Source of the DNA: Bacteroidota bacterium
Lineage (GTDB): Bacteria > Bacteroidota > Bacteroidia > Bacteroidales > Rikenellaceae
DNA: 28,139 bases
NCBI GenBank assembly: GCA_023443765.1
Contig: JAEZTA010000019.1
Location: 1-28,139, forward strand
Reading direction: 5' to 3'
Shown here: piece by piece, positions 8,103 through 18,023 of the stretch
Numbering within the stretch: the stretch's first letter is position 1
How the letters are laid out: every line of letters starts with the position of its first letter
Translations under genes and position numbers: made by a program
Notes under the pieces: model-generated
Seen by the model: the letters and a program-made list of their open reading frames with translations, nothing else
What the model was told of the DNA's origin: nothing
Database searches by the model: none

Positions 8103-8612
8103 TTACTTCGCCAGTTCGCGCGCCATCTCCAGCGCCTTGTCGTAATCGGGTTCGTGGGTGATCTCGGGCACATACTCCACGTAGCGCACCACGTCGTCCT
8201 TGTCCACGACCACCACGCCGCGGGCCAGCAGGCGCAGCTCGTCGATCACGAAGCCGTATTTCATGCCGAAATCCAGCTCCTTATAGTCCGAGAAGACATG
8301 CACGCGGTCGATGCCCTCGGCAGCGCAGAAACGTTTCTGGGCGAAGGGCAGGTCGACCGACAGGGCCACGACGACCACGTTGTCGCCCAGTTTCGACGCT
8401 TCGCGGTTGAAGCGGATGTTCTGCAGCGAGCAGACCGAAGTGTCGACCGACGGAAAGACGCTGTAAATGCGCACCTTGCCGTGGAAAATATCCGACGAGA
8501 CGGGCTGCAATCCCGCGTCGATAACCGTAAATACAGGGGCCATCTCCCCTACTTTGCAGCGATTGCCGACAAGCGTTACGGGCTTGCCGCCGAAAGATAC
8601 CTTGTGTTCCAT
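8103..8612 (-). CDS. tpx: Thiol peroxidase (atypical 2-Cys peroxiredoxin)
   Basis: A 169-residue peroxiredoxin of the Tpx type, which reduces hydrogen and lipid peroxides using thioredoxin. The peroxidatic cysteine is Cys61 in FPSVDTSVCSLQ, and the resolving cysteine is Cys96 in QKRFCAAEGI, the spacing expected for Tpx. The N-terminus KVSFGGKPVTLVGN and GEMAPVFTV are typical. It is the last gene of the minus-strand run, 92 bp after the amidohydrolase; a small hairpin (8658-8674) lies in that gap and no promoter box was found, so it may be read from upstream or have a promoter I cannot recognise. Confidence 0.95.
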   Translation of the reverse strand: MEHKVSFGGKPVTLVGNRCKVGEMAPVFTVIDAGLQPVSSDIFHGKVRIYSVFPSVDTSVCSLQNIRFNREASKLGDNVVVVALSVDLPFAQKRFCAAEGIDRVHVFSDYKELDFGMKYGFVIDELRLLARGVVVVDKDDVVRYVEYVPEITHEPDYDKALEMARELAK

Positions 8613-8657
8613 AATTCGATTGGTTTTATCAGGTGGTTTAACGCAATTCCGATGCCA

Positions 8658-8674
8658 CCCGGCTCTTAGCCGGG
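8658..8674 (-). other. Short hairpin between amidohydrolase and tpx
   Basis: CCCGGCT - CTT - AGCCGGG, a perfect 7-bp stem with a 3-nt loop, 31 bp after the amidohydrolase stop. No T run follows on either strand, so it is not a clear terminator; it could slow RNA decay or attenuate transcription into tpx. Confidence 0.4.
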
Positions 8675-8704
8675 ATTAGGAGCAGGAGCGCCGCACAGTC
8701 CCTT

Positions 8705-10015
8705 TCAACTCTCCGCTTTAATCCGCGCCACGGCCTCTGCGGCCCCGGCATACAGCGCCGGCAGGTCGACGCCCGCCACACGGCGGTTCTCGACGACGAT
8801 CCGTCCGTCCACGACCACCGTATCGACATCCGACGCCTTGCCACAGTAAACGAGGTTTGAAACGACGTTGTGAACGGGCTGCAAATGCGGCTTCTGGAGG
8901 TCTACGACAATGAGGTCGGCCAGCGCGCCCTCGCGGACGACGCCCAGTTCGCCTTCGGCGTAACCCATGGCGCGCGCGCCGTTGACCGTCGCCAGCCGCA
9001 GCGCTTCGTAGGCCGGAAGCGCCAGCGGATCGTCGGTCGCCGATTTTTGCAGGAAGGCCGCCGTACGCACCTCTTCGAACATGTCGAGGTCGTTGTTCGA
9101 GCAGGTTCCGTCCGTACCGACCGTCACCAGCGCACCCGCGGCACGCATCCGCTCAACGGGAGCCACGCCGCTCGATATTTTCATGTTGCTCTGGGGGTTA
9201 TGCGACACGGCCACACCGCGCGCAGCGAGGGTCGCAATGTCACTCTCCGTCACATGGATGCAGTGCGCACCGATGGTCTTCGGACCCAGCATTCCCAATT
9301 CGTCGAGGTGCTCGACGGAGGTTTTTCCGTACTTTTCGCGCACGATGCGCACCTCGTCCTGCGTCTCCGAAATATGGGTCATCAGGTGCAGGCCGTATTT
9401 GTCCGCCAACTGCTTGCCGCGCAGGAGGTTTTCGGGCGAGACGGTATAGGGCGAATGGGGCGCAAGGGCGATCTGCACCCGGTCGCATCCGGCGGCCAGC
9501 CGCACAGCCTCCTCCACCTGCGGCAGCACCTCGTCGACGTTCGAATCGAAGTAGTTGCAGCCCAGCATGGCGCGGATGCCCAGCCGTTCGACGGTCTCCA
9601 CACAGCGGTTCTCGAAATAGTACATGTCGACGAACGACGTAACGCCGCCCAGCAGCATCTCGACCACGCCGAGCGTCATGCCCAGCACCACGTCGTCCGG
9701 GGTCTGGCGCGCCTCGAAAGGCCAGATATAGTCGTGGAGCCACTCCATCAGGGCGATGTCGTCGGCATAGCTGCGCTGAAGGGTCATGGCTGCGTGGCAG
9801 TGGGTGTTCACCAGCCCCGGCATCACGAGCTTACCCCGGCAGTCGATCTCCCGGAGCCCGGGGTGCGCCGCGCGGAACTCTGCCGCAGCAGCCTCCGACT
9901 CCGTAACCAGCGCGATCCGGTTGCCGTCGACGCCCACCCAGCCCGTAAAGGTCGGGGGCCGCTCCCCGGCGGCCGTCATCGGCAGCACCGTCGCATTTGA
10001 AAAAAGGATTGCCAT
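8705..10015 (-). CDS. mtaD: Amidohydrolase, MTA/SAH deaminase-like (TRZ/ATZ family)
   Basis: A 436-residue metal-dependent hydrolase. VMPGLVNTHCHAAM holds the metal-binding His72 and His74; further ligands are seen in HLMTHISET, GAHCIHV and VTVGTDGTCSNNDLDMFEE. The last block, with SNNDLDMFEE, is characteristic of 5-methylthioadenosine/S-adenosylhomocysteine deaminases, which convert these by-products of SAM metabolism to inosine derivatives. Guanine or chlorohydrolase relatives share the fold, so the exact substrate is an inference. The N- and C-terminal ends form the small beta-sandwich domain (FSNATVLPM, GALADLIVVDLQKPH). It follows the DUF1573 gene by 12 bp and sits inside the tamB-tonB run. 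Confidence 0.85.
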   Translation of the reverse strand: MAILFSNATVLPMTAAGERPPTFTGWVGVDGNRIALVTESEAAAAEFRAAHPGLREIDCRGKLVMPGLVNTHCHAAMTLQRSYADDIALMEWLHDYIWPFEARQTPDDVVLGMTLGVVEMLLGGVTSFVDMYYFENRCVETVERLGIRAMLGCNYFDSNVDEVLPQVEEAVRLAAGCDRVQIALAPHSPYTVSPENLLRGKQLADKYGLHLMTHISETQDEVRIVREKYGKTSVEHLDELGMLGPKTIGAHCIHVTESDIATLAARGVAVSHNPQSNMKISSGVAPVERMRAAGALVTVGTDGTCSNNDLDMFEEVRTAAFLQKSATDDPLALPAYEALRLATVNGARAMGYAEGELGVVREGALADLIVVDLQKPHLQPVHNVVSNLVYCGKASDVDTVVVDGRIVVENRRVAGVDLPALYAGAAEAVARIKAES

Positions 10016-10027
10016 AAAAAAATGGTA

Positions 10028-10471
10028 TTATTTATATTTCACTTTCACGCGTTCCGTCTTGATCTTCACGCGCGGCCCACCCTCGATCGAGTTGCCCTGC
10101 ACGGTGATCACGTCGCGGCCGTCCACCGAATTGGAGTAGATCTGGATCACCTTGTTAAAGGCTCCCGGCTCGCTCTTGTGGGGCTCGTAGGTAATGCTGA
10201 TCACCCCCGAATCGGCCGGTTCCACAGGACGTTTCGAAAACGACGCCTTGAGGCACGAGCACGAGGTGATGACGCGCACCAGCACCAGCGGCGCCGTGCC
10301 GTCGTTGACGAACCTGAACTCGCGGACCAGGTCGCCGCCCTTGCGGGGTACGTCACCGAAGTCGTACGTCGGATTTTCCAGCTTCAGGTGCGCCCCTTTG
10401 ATGGGCTTCCCGGCATCAGCCGCCGCAAAACACAGGCAGCCGAGGATTGTCAGCAGTAGTATTTTCATCAT
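10028..10471 (-). CDS. DUF1573-domain secreted protein
   Basis: A 147-residue protein with a signal peptide (MKILLLTILGCLCFAAADA) and one DUF1573 domain, a beta-sandwich common in Bacteroidetes envelopes: YDFGDVPRKGGDLVREFRF, VNDGTAPLVLVRVITSCSCL and ISITYEPHKSEPGAFNKVI. The TSCSCL element is typical of the family. Two ATG codons in tandem (10471 and 10468) could start it. It is 7 bp downstream of tonB and 12 bp upstream of the amidohydrolase, so it is almost certainly in the same transcript. Biochemical function is unknown; a structural or binding role in the periplasm is likely. Confidence 0.9.
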   Translation of the reverse strand: MMKILLLTILGCLCFAAADAGKPIKGAHLKLENPTYDFGDVPRKGGDLVREFRFVNDGTAPLVLVRVITSCSCLKASFSKRPVEPADSGVISITYEPHKSEPGAFNKVIQIYSNSVDGRDVITVQGNSIEGGPRVKIKTERVKVKYK

Positions 10472-10478
10472 TCAAATT

Positions 10479-11168
10479 CTATTCCATGCGGAAAATATAG
10501 GTTATCGTACCGCCCTGCACCGCAGCGCGGCTTTCGGTGAAACGCGCCTTGCGGGCCGCTTCGAGGGCTGCGGCGATCAGCTGGGCATCGCTCTCGGTCG
10601 AACCTTTGGGTTCGAACGAAGCTCCCGTAACCTTGCCCGAAGCGTCGACCGTCACACGTACGACGATCTTGCCGCTCTTCGTGCCGGGATAGGACGGTTT
10701 GGGCAGATTGCCCACCAGTCCGCGCCCTTTCAACCCCTGGTCGAGTTGGTCCATTCCATCGGGATTCAGCCCCGGGCCTGTGCCGCTCGCCTTATCCTCG
10801 CCCTGCGGGGCCCGCGGGTTGCCCGCATTGTCGGGTTCGTCGGCGCCGCCCTTGTTCATCTTGAACAGGGCCTTGGGGTTGGGCGTCTGTGTCACCTCGT
10901 CCTTGCCCGCGACCTGCGCCGTCTGCTCCACGGGCGCCACGACATCGTGCACACGCGGCTCGTTGGCCACCTTCACGGGCGGCTTCGGCGGCTCGGGGAC
11001 GGGCGGCTCCGTAAAGTCGACGAGGATCGTGTCGCCCGGCTTCTCCAACGCAGGCGCGAAATCGAACGACACCAGCGTGAACGAGCCGACGAGCAGCAGT
11101 ACGTAGACTGCCGCCGCGATCATCGCCCACCTGCGGGGAGATTTGTTATCGGGGTCATAGTAATACAT
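10479..11168 (-). CDS. TonB-family energy transducer
   Basis: A 229-residue protein with a short cytoplasmic tail, one transmembrane helix (about 14-34), a proline-rich periplasmic stretch (PPVPEPPKPPVK, about 55-66), a disordered linker, and a C-terminal TonB domain from about 155 (SGKIVVRVTVDASGKVTGAS, then a C-terminal strand QGGTITYIFRME). Together with the two preceding genes (exbB-exbD) it should couple the proton gradient to outer-membrane transporters or envelope processes. The linker, with repeated PNP/GNP/GPG elements, resembles the TonB-like proteins found in Bacteroidetes exbBD operons. Genes exbD and DUF1573 lie 10 and 7 bp away. Confidence 0.92.
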   Translation of the reverse strand: MYYYDPDNKSPRRWAMIAAAVYVLLLVGSFTLVSFDFAPALEKPGDTILVDFTEPPVPEPPKPPVKVANEPRVHDVVAPVEQTAQVAGKDEVTQTPNPKALFKMNKGGADEPDNAGNPRAPQGEDKASGTGPGLNPDGMDQLDQGLKGRGLVGNLPKPSYPGTKSGKIVVRVTVDASGKVTGASFEPKGSTESDAQLIAAALEAARKARFTESRAAVQGGTITYIFRME

Positions 11169-11178
11169 GGTTTCCCTG

Positions 11179-11583
11179 TTAATTCGGTGTCGTCGCCAGT
11201 ATCAACTTATAATTATTGTCCTTGGCGATGTTCATGACCTTCACCACCTCGTCCACTGCAACGGACTTGTCGCAATGAAGCGACACCGTAGCGTCCTTCT
11301 GGCCGTCGAGGCGCGCCTTCAGCGCCCGCTCCACGCCCTCGATGCCCTGCACCTTCTGCAACTCGACGTAGTAGTTGTACGAGGGTCCGCTCTGCTGGAT
11401 CGACACCGTGGTCATCGCCTTGTCCTTCAACTGGTTCGAACTCTTCGGGAGCATCAGTTTCAGGGCGTTGGGATTGATCAGCGTCGTAGCGATCAGCAGG
11501 AACAGCAGCAGCAGGAACATCAGGTCGGTCATCGACGAGGCCGAGAACGATTTATCGACTTTCGATCCGTGTTTGATTGCCAT
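11179..11583 (-). CDS. exbD: ExbD/TolR-family biopolymer transport protein
   Basis: A 134-residue protein with a single N-terminal transmembrane helix (about 20-40). The conserved proton-path aspartate is Asp20 in SSMTDLMFLLLLFLL, followed by the periplasmic domain with VSIQQSGPSYNYYVEL and VSLHCDKSVAVDEVVKVMNI, the second being a classic ExbD strand-helix. It acts with ExbB to convert proton flow into movement of TonB. It lies 6 bp after exbB and 10 bp before tonB. Confidence 0.93.
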   Translation of the reverse strand: MAIKHGSKVDKSFSASSMTDLMFLLLLFLLIATTLINPNALKLMLPKSSNQLKDKAMTTVSIQQSGPSYNYYVELQKVQGIEGVERALKARLDGQKDATVSLHCDKSVAVDEVVKVMNIAKDNNYKLILATTPN

Positions 11584-11589
11584 AATTTG

Positions 11590-12264
11590 TTATTTTTGAA
11601 CGGGTTGATTCAGAATATCCATAAACGCGATCGAGTTGGCCTCCATCTGGAACACCAGCTTCTCGATGCGCGCCACGAGGTAGTTATAGCCGAAATAGGC
11701 CGGGATGCCGACGATCAGACCGCCCACCGTGGTGACCATGGCCACATACATACCGCTGGCCAGCAGTCCCAGGTCGACCGTACCGCCCGCAGCGGACATG
11801 TCCATAAAGGTCTGCACCATACCGAGCACCGTACCCAAGAAGCCGAGCATCGGGGCACCGCCGGCAATCGTCGCCAGGAACGGAAGGCCGTTTTCGAGTT
11901 TCGAAACTTCGAGGTTAGCGACATTCTCGATGGCGGTCTGCACGTCGCCCATCGGACGGCCGATACGCTCGATACCCTTTTCGATCATGCGCGCAATCGG
12001 CGTGTCGGTCTTCTTGCAAAGGTTCACGGCCGTCGAAATCTTGCCGTCGGAGATGTAGTCGCGGATGCGGTTCATGAAGTTCATGTCCAGAACCGAGGCT
12101 TTGCGGATAGCCATGAAGCGCTCCACGAAGATAAAGATCGTCACGCCTCCCAATGCCAGCAGCGGCCACATCAGCCAGCCGCCTTTGGTAAACAGGGTCC
12201 ACAGTCCCATACGGGTTTCCTCACTAACGACTACCGCCTCGGCAGCCTGCAAAAAAGTTGTCAT
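11590..12264 (-). CDS. exbB: MotA/TolQ/ExbB-family proton channel
   Basis: A 224-residue inner-membrane protein with three hydrophobic segments: about 28-48, 125-155 and 165-197. FLATIAGGAPMLGFLGTVLG and MVTTVGGLIVGIPAYFGYNY are the conserved core of the ExbB/TolQ/MotA family. The region between helix 1 and 2 is the cytoplasmic domain. It forms the proton channel of the ExbB-ExbD-TonB motor encoded by the next two genes. It starts 54 bp after the end of tamB; no promoter box was found in that gap, so transcription from tamB is likely. Confidence 0.94.
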   Translation of the reverse strand: MTTFLQAAEAVVVSEETRMGLWTLFTKGGWLMWPLLALGGVTIFIFVERFMAIRKASVLDMNFMNRIRDYISDGKISTAVNLCKKTDTPIARMIEKGIERIGRPMGDVQTAIENVANLEVSKLENGLPFLATIAGGAPMLGFLGTVLGMVQTFMDMSAAGGTVDLGLLASGMYVAMVTTVGGLIVGIPAYFGYNYLVARIEKLVFQMEANSIAFMDILNQPVQK

Positions 12265-12318
12265 AGATTTTTACGTTTATTAAAATTTGTTGTCTGTCTC
12301 GTTATTTGTCGTGCATTG

Positions 12319-15300
12319 CTATTCATCTTCTTCATCTTTAACGTATTCAAAGGGCGAAAGCGTATCCGCCGGTTCGCGTAAACGTTTCTTTTCCGCCTCT
12401 TCGGCCGCTTTTTCGGCCGCACGGGCCGTACGGCGGGCAATACGCTGCGCCTTGCGTTTCTTGTTGGTGAAGCGTTCCTTAATCCGCTGGCGCAGGTCGC
12501 GCAGGTTGTTGAAGTCCTCCTTGAAGTAGACGCCGATGCCGGTCTCCTGCAAACCCTGGTTCTCGTCGAACCGGTCGATGGTCTGCGTGAAGGCTTTCAG
12601 CTTGAGCGCCCCGGCCCGGTCGATCAGGTAGGTGATGTAGGCCTCGCCCATGAAGTTGGACATCGAACTGTTCACAGCCTGTTTGTTGTCGATCAGGTAG
12701 TTACCCTCGACCTCGACGAACAGGCGGTTGTTGATCAGGCTCTTCGACAGCCCGAAGTCCACTTCGTCGCTCGTCAGCTCCGACTTGGGCCGGTAGCGGA
12801 TCACGACGTTGTAGTCGGACGACGAAAGCCAGTTGCTGACCATGTTGGAGACGAACTCCAGGCCCGTGGCCGCCGACACCGAACTGCCGATGTTGGAGGT
12901 GGCCTGCGACGAAGTTTCGGACATGAAGCTGTTGAACAGCAGCAGGTAGAGGAACTGCGTGTCGACCGTCTCGGGGGTCGAGAGGGCATTGGCGATCAGG
13001 CTCTGCGTCTCGGGGTCGGAGCCGGGAACCCGCACGTCGAAGGTGATCGTCGGATTCGAAAGGCGGTCGCCGAGGTGGATGATACACTCCACGGGAACCG
13101 AGCGGTCGCCCCCGAGGTCGGCCGTGCCCTGCAACAGCGGTTGCAGCGACGCCTTGACCTTGTAGACGCCGTCGATGTCGAGCATAGCATTCATCGGCGA
13201 CCCGGTCCACTGGATCGACGAGCCGCTCTCGATGGTGAAGCGTTTGTTGATGATCTGCTGAAGCGACAGCATGAAACTGCCCTCCGAGATGGTATAGTCG
13301 CCATAAATTTCGAAAATGTTGGACCTGGGCCGTATCTGCAGGTTCAGCGAACCCTCACCGCGCCCCTTCACCGTGTTGCCCGCCACATCGAGTTCGACCT
13401 CGACATCGGGCCGCACGTCGAGCGCCATGTTGATGTTCATCTGGCTGCCGGCATCGGATTTCTGGCGCTGCTTGCGTTCGAAGGAGAGTTTTTTGCGCGC
13501 CACGTCATCGAGCGTGTCCGCCTTCTCAGGCTCCTCGAAGACCACGAAATCGGCATTCGAAATGTTCGACTTGCTCGACAGCGGCATCACGAACGAGGAA
13601 TTGCCGTCGGTCGAAGCCGTGATGTCCATGTCGACCGCGCCCTTGTGGCCCGAAATGCGGGCCTGCCCCGTGGCATAGACCTTTCCGTAGAAAGCGTCGT
13701 TGTCCTCGGAATCGGTATCGAGCACGAGCATCTGCTGGGGGGCTACGCGCACGTCGTAGGAGATGTTCGAAAGGTGCTGAAGGCTCATGTCGAAGTCGAA
13801 GCGCCCCCGGTGGCCCTGCGGGTCGAAAATCGGGACGTTCGACGCCTTAAAACGGTTGTTCTTCACAGCCACCATCGCCTCGGGCATCGAGTAGGTCACC
13901 TGCGTGAAATCGACCGTTGTTTTCAGCTGCGAAACGCGGACTTCGCCTTCCAGCTCGGCCATACGCCCCTGGCCCTGCAACACGAGGTCGGCCGACGCCA
14001 GTCCCGTGGTCGAGGAGATGACGCCCGAGAGGATCGGGTTCAGCAGCCCCATGTCGAGGCTGTCGACATCCAGCCGGGCGTAATACCGGTTGCGGTCGGG
14101 AGCATAGAATCCGCGGATGAGCGTGTCGCGCTTGACGCGGTTGGTCACCGTCACCCCGGCGCGGCTGCGGGCGAAATCCCAGCGCGAAGTGAGGCGCATC
14201 GGCGGCGCGGGAATGTCGTTGACCTCCACGCTGTCGAGCAGAATATCGGCCGTGACCTCACCGCCCCGCAGCACCGATTTCATCGTCGCGGAGCCGTTCG
14301 TGCGGCCCTCGATCGAGTAGCCCATATGTGCGGCCAGCTGTGCGAAGGGCGCCAGGTCGAAGTTGCGCAGCGAGAGCGTCACCGAATCCTCGCGGCTGCG
14401 CGACGCGATGCCGTCGAGCAGCAGATCCTGCTCACGGTTCATCACGTAGAACTTGTCGATCACGACCTGCGCCGTGTCGAGCAGGATTTTGCGGGCAAAA
14501 ATCTGCCACGTCTTGTCACCGCGGGTGATGTGCGAGGGGAGTATCCGCAAATCGACCACACGGCCGTTGGGGCCATATTCGTCGGCCACCGAAGCGCGGA
14601 ACCCGACGAGTCCCGAGACACTACGCGTCGTATCGTCGAAGCCCGCCGAAAGCTGCATGCGGCCCTGCCGGGCTCCGCCCGTCAGCGACAGGCGCGGCAG
14701 GTGCAGCACCCCGGCATAGAGGTCCTCGGCCGAAGCATAGACCGCCAGCGAGTCGCCGCGGTTCGAGGCGTTGACCGAAAGGCGCGTGGCGAGCATGCGC
14801 TTGCGCTCGATATATTCCGACGTAGCTTTGAGCGACAACTGGTCGCTGGCCGGGTTGAACAGCAGTTGGAGCGACGAACCGTCGGCGATCTGCAATCCCG
14901 CCGAAACGGCGTCGGCCACGGGGTTGAAATTGCGGATGTTGACCGACAGCAGCGAAAAATCGTTGGCCACGGCGGTCTTCCGCTCCGAAGGCCCCTCTTC
15001 CAGTCCCTCGCGGCTCAGCATCGGGAGGTATTTCCACGCGCTCCGGCGCAGGTACTCGAAGACGGTGCGGTAGCTGGTTTTCGACCGGAACGTGACATCG
15101 GCAAAGTCCGAACGCAACTCCACGAACTTGCTCCGCTCGGAGTTCTCGCCCGTAACGGTCATACTCGAAGCCGTGATCTCCTTGTCGTTGTATTTGTAGC
15201 GGGCGTCGGTCACCTGAATGCGGCCGTTCAGGTCGTCGAACGAACGCCCTCCGGCAGCAGCGACGATGCGGGCCGAGAGCTGCGACACCGAGTCGCGGCG

Positions 15301-15552
15301 GTTGACGTGCAACCGGGCCAGGTCGGCATGCCGCAGGTCCATCGTAAAGTCGTAGCGCGGCACGGAGTCGTTCAGGTCGACCATGCCGAAGAAGTCGAAG
15401 TCGAGGTTGGGATCGCGGGCCGTGATGCGGCCGTTGAACTCCCGGTTGCGCAGGCGGCCGTCGAGGCGCAGTGAGTCGTAAACATAGCCGTTGAAACCCA
15501 GCTGCGAGATGTTGCCCACGACCTGGGCATCGGCCGTTCCCTTTCCGATCAC
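12319..15552 (-). pseudogene. tamB: TamB C-terminal part (separated from the N-terminal part by a frameshift)
   Basis: 1077 codons in a frame different from the N-terminal part. TamB spans inner and outer membranes and carries lipids or assists outer-membrane protein insertion. The sequence is a long run of beta strands typical of the repeating groove (for example FKASNVPIFDPQGHRGRFDF) and ends with the conserved TamB/DUF490 domain: GEGSLNLQIRPRSNIFEIYG, ISEGSFMLSLQQIINKRF, PVECIIHLGDRLSNPTITFD and LIANALSTPETVDTQFLYLL. A GTG at 15550-15552 overlaps the TGA of the upstream frame, so it could be read separately, but the frame stays open in protein-like sequence (LTAYVDGV) before that GTG, which says the two parts are one gene. 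With one added base the whole protein would be about 1531 residues, a normal length for Bacteroidetes. Confidence 0.85.
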
Positions 15553-16913
15553 GCCGTCGACATAGGCCGTGAGGGTGGCGTCCCCAGGAGGTCGCGGCGG
15601 TCCAGCAGGTCGCCCAGCCTCAGGTTGCGGGTTTCGACATCGCCCCGCACACTGCTCAGGCCGCCGCGAACGGGGGCCATTCGCAGGTTGCAGGAGATGT
15701 TGCCCACGCCCGTCGCAGCGCCCAGCCGCATGTCGAACGACGAGAGCAATCCCCGGAAGCGGGCATTGAGGTCGATCTGCCCCGAGTTACCCAGCACGCC
15801 GACCAGTTTGTCCGAGAGTTTCCGGCCCGCGATGCCGAGAGCCAGTTTGTCGACCGCATCGGCCGACGAACGCAGGCGGGGAACCGACAGGTCGAAATGG
15901 GTCTTCCGGATGTCGGGAAGCCCCTTCACCGTAGCGTTAGCCACGAGCGTCGTTCCCTCGCCGATCTGCATGCTCTTGACCTTACCCGTGAAATCGGACA
16001 CCACGCCGGCGACTTCGACGTTGACATTGGTGAAATCGACATGCCAGTCGCGCAGCTTAGGCGCGAAATAGGCGATGTCCTCGGTCGAAACGGTCGTATT
16101 GCGCATCAGGGCGTCGATGCGCACCTCGCCGATGAAATCCTTGTATTGCGACCACGAGTCGCCGACCAGCGAGACGTAAGGGAGGTTGACATTGGAATGG
16201 GGGGTGATGATCGAGGCATTCTCGAAACCCAGGCAGCCCTGCGTCATGTAGAAACGCCCGGCGAGGTGGTCCAGCACGAAACCGCTGCGTTCGCGGGCCG
16301 TGAAGGCCGAGATGGCGGTATAGATGGCCGAACCGTCGATCGTGAAGTCGTCCACGCGGGCCGTGATGCCGTAGAGGTGCATGTGCGAAAAGTCGATGCC
16401 GTATTCCGGGTCGCGGTGGTCGAGGCGTTCGAGGCAGAGGTCCATGTTCCCGATCGAAGCCTTCCTGAGCGAAAGTTTGAAATTGCCCTTCCTGGGTTTG
16501 TCGGGATCGGAGATGCGGTCGACGATCTGCTTGATGTTCATCTCCCCGTCGGGCATCTGTCTGAGGTAGAGCCTCGCATCGGTGATCTCGCCGCGACTCA
16601 GTTCCAGGCCGCCGCCCAGAATGCCGAAGCTCGTGATGTAGGCGTCGAGCTTGCCGACATAGAGCAGCGTATCACGCTGGTAATCCTCGACATAGAAACC
16701 CTTGACCTTGACTTTCGAGAAGATGCCGATGTCCACGCGGTCGATCGACACGGTGGTCTCCAGCTTGCGCGAAATGACGGCTGCGGCCTTGTGCACCACG
16801 TAGTTCTGCACGGCGGGAATGTCGAGCAGCAACGAGAGCACCACGGGAACAATTATCAGCAACAAAACCGCCGCCGAGAACACCTTTCCCAATATTTTTA
16901 TACCTTTGCGCAT
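15549..16913 (-). pseudogene. tamB: TamB N-terminal part (ends at a frameshift)
   Basis: 454 codons from the ATG at 16913. Residues about 8-31 are the single inner-membrane anchor (KVFSAAVLLLIIVPVVLSLL), followed by the AsmA/TamB-like start IPAVQNYVVHKAAAVISRKL and a beta-rich region (VKVKGFYVEDYQRDTLLYVG). The last ten codons (TPPSRPMSTA) are out of frame; the true sequence after LLDRRDLLG would be DATLTAYVDG, continuing into the downstream part. The break falls at four C on the plus strand (15582-15585), where five would restore the frame. Divergent from tsaD, 60 bp away. If the frameshift is a sequencing error this is one intact CDS, 12319-16913. Confidence 0.85.
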
Positions 16914-16933
16914 CAGGACTTCTATATAACCTG

Positions 16934-16941
16934 CAAATTTA
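16934..16941 (-). promoter_or_regulatory. -7 box ahead of tamB
   Basis: TAAATTTG on the minus strand, 20 nt before the tamB ATG, in the 60-bp gap to the divergent tsaD. The -33 region has only CGAA for CAAA (plus strand). It would drive the whole tamB to tpx run. Confidence 0.45.
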
Positions 16942-16973
16942 GCTAAAATAGTTAAAAAATAACGAAAAACCGG

Positions 16974-17996
16974 ATGGATATTACAATTCTAGGCATCGAA
17001 TCTTCGTGCGACGACACCTCGGCAGCCGTGCTGCGTAACCACGTGTTGCTGTCGAACGTCATTGCCTCGCAGGCCGTTCATGTCAAATACGGCGGCGTAA
17101 TCCCCGAACTGGCCTCGCGGGCCCACCAGCAGAACATCATCCCCGTCGTGGACACGGCGCTCAGGGATGCGGGCGTCACGGCCGATGAGATCGACGCCAT
17201 CGCCTTCACGCGCGGTCCGGGACTGGTCGGTTCGCTGCTCGTCGGCGTATCGTTTACCAAAGGGCTTTCGATCGCCCACAATATCCCGATGGTCGAGGTC
17301 AACCACCTGCAGGGGCACATCCTCTCCCACTTCATCGACCTGCCGGACCGCACGCTGCCCCACCCCGATTTCCCGTTCCTGTGCCTCCTGGTAAGCGGCG
17401 GCCACACGCAGATCGTGCGCGTGGATTCCCCGCTCGAAATGGAGATCATCGGCACGACGATCGACGACGCCGCCGGCGAAGCCTTCGACAAATGCGCCAA
17501 GGTGATGGGACTGCCCTACCCGGGCGGCCCGGTGATCGACAAACTGGCCAAAGAGGGCGACCCGAAGGCGTTCCGCTTCGCACATCCCCATGTCGAAGGT
17601 TACAACTACTCGTTCTCGGGGCTGAAAACCTCGTTCCTCTACACGCTGCGCGACGCCGTGGCTCAGGACCCCGACTTCATCGAGAAACACAAGGCCGACC
17701 TCTGCGCATCGCTGCAATCGACCATCATCGAAATATTGCTGAATAAGCTGATCCGCGCCTCGAAGGAGACGGGCATCCGCGACATCGCCATTGCAGGCGG
17801 TGTTTCGGCCAACTCGGGACTTCGCAACGGCGTGGTCGAAGCCGGTTCCCGGCGCGGCTGGCGGACCTTCATCCCGGAGTTCAAGTTCACGACCGACAAT
17901 GCGGCCATGATCGCCATGGCGGGGTATTACCACTACCGCGAAGGCCAGTTCGCAGCGCTCGACGTGTCGCCCGTGGCGCGGCTCGAAGAGTTATAA
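16974..17996 (+). CDS. tsaD: tRNA N6-adenosine threonylcarbamoyltransferase TsaD
   Basis: A 340-residue ASKHA-fold enzyme that moves the threonylcarbamoyl group onto A37 of tRNAs reading ANN codons, acting with TsaB, TsaE and TsaC. GIESSCDDTSAAV (7-19) is the conserved N-terminal block; His111 and His115 in NHLQGHILSH bind the metal; LCLLVSGGHTQIV and AIAGGVSANSGLR bind the nucleotide, and FTTDNAAMIAMAGY is the usual C-terminal block. Full length and intact. Divergent from tamB. A lipoprotein gene follows after 27 bp. Confidence 0.97.
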   Translation: MDITILGIESSCDDTSAAVLRNHVLLSNVIASQAVHVKYGGVIPELASRAHQQNIIPVVDTALRDAGVTADEIDAIAFTRGPGLVGSLLVGVSFTKGLSIAHNIPMVEVNHLQGHILSHFIDLPDRTLPHPDFPFLCLLVSGGHTQIVRVDSPLEMEIIGTTIDDAAGEAFDKCAKVMGLPYPGGPVIDKLAKEGDPKAFRFAHPHVEGYNYSFSGLKTSFLYTLRDAVAQDPDFIEKHKADLCASLQSTIIEILLNKLIRASKETGIRDIAIAGGVSANSGLRNGVVEAGSRRGWRTFIPEFKFTTDNAAMIAMAGYYHYREGQFAALDVSPVARLEEL

Positions 17997-18023
17997 GCTA
18001 CTCACTCACACAAAAAATAACTT

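Noticed and set aside
13075..15474. Plus-strand frame of 799 codons
   Set aside because: Antisense to tamB; composition biased, no motif.
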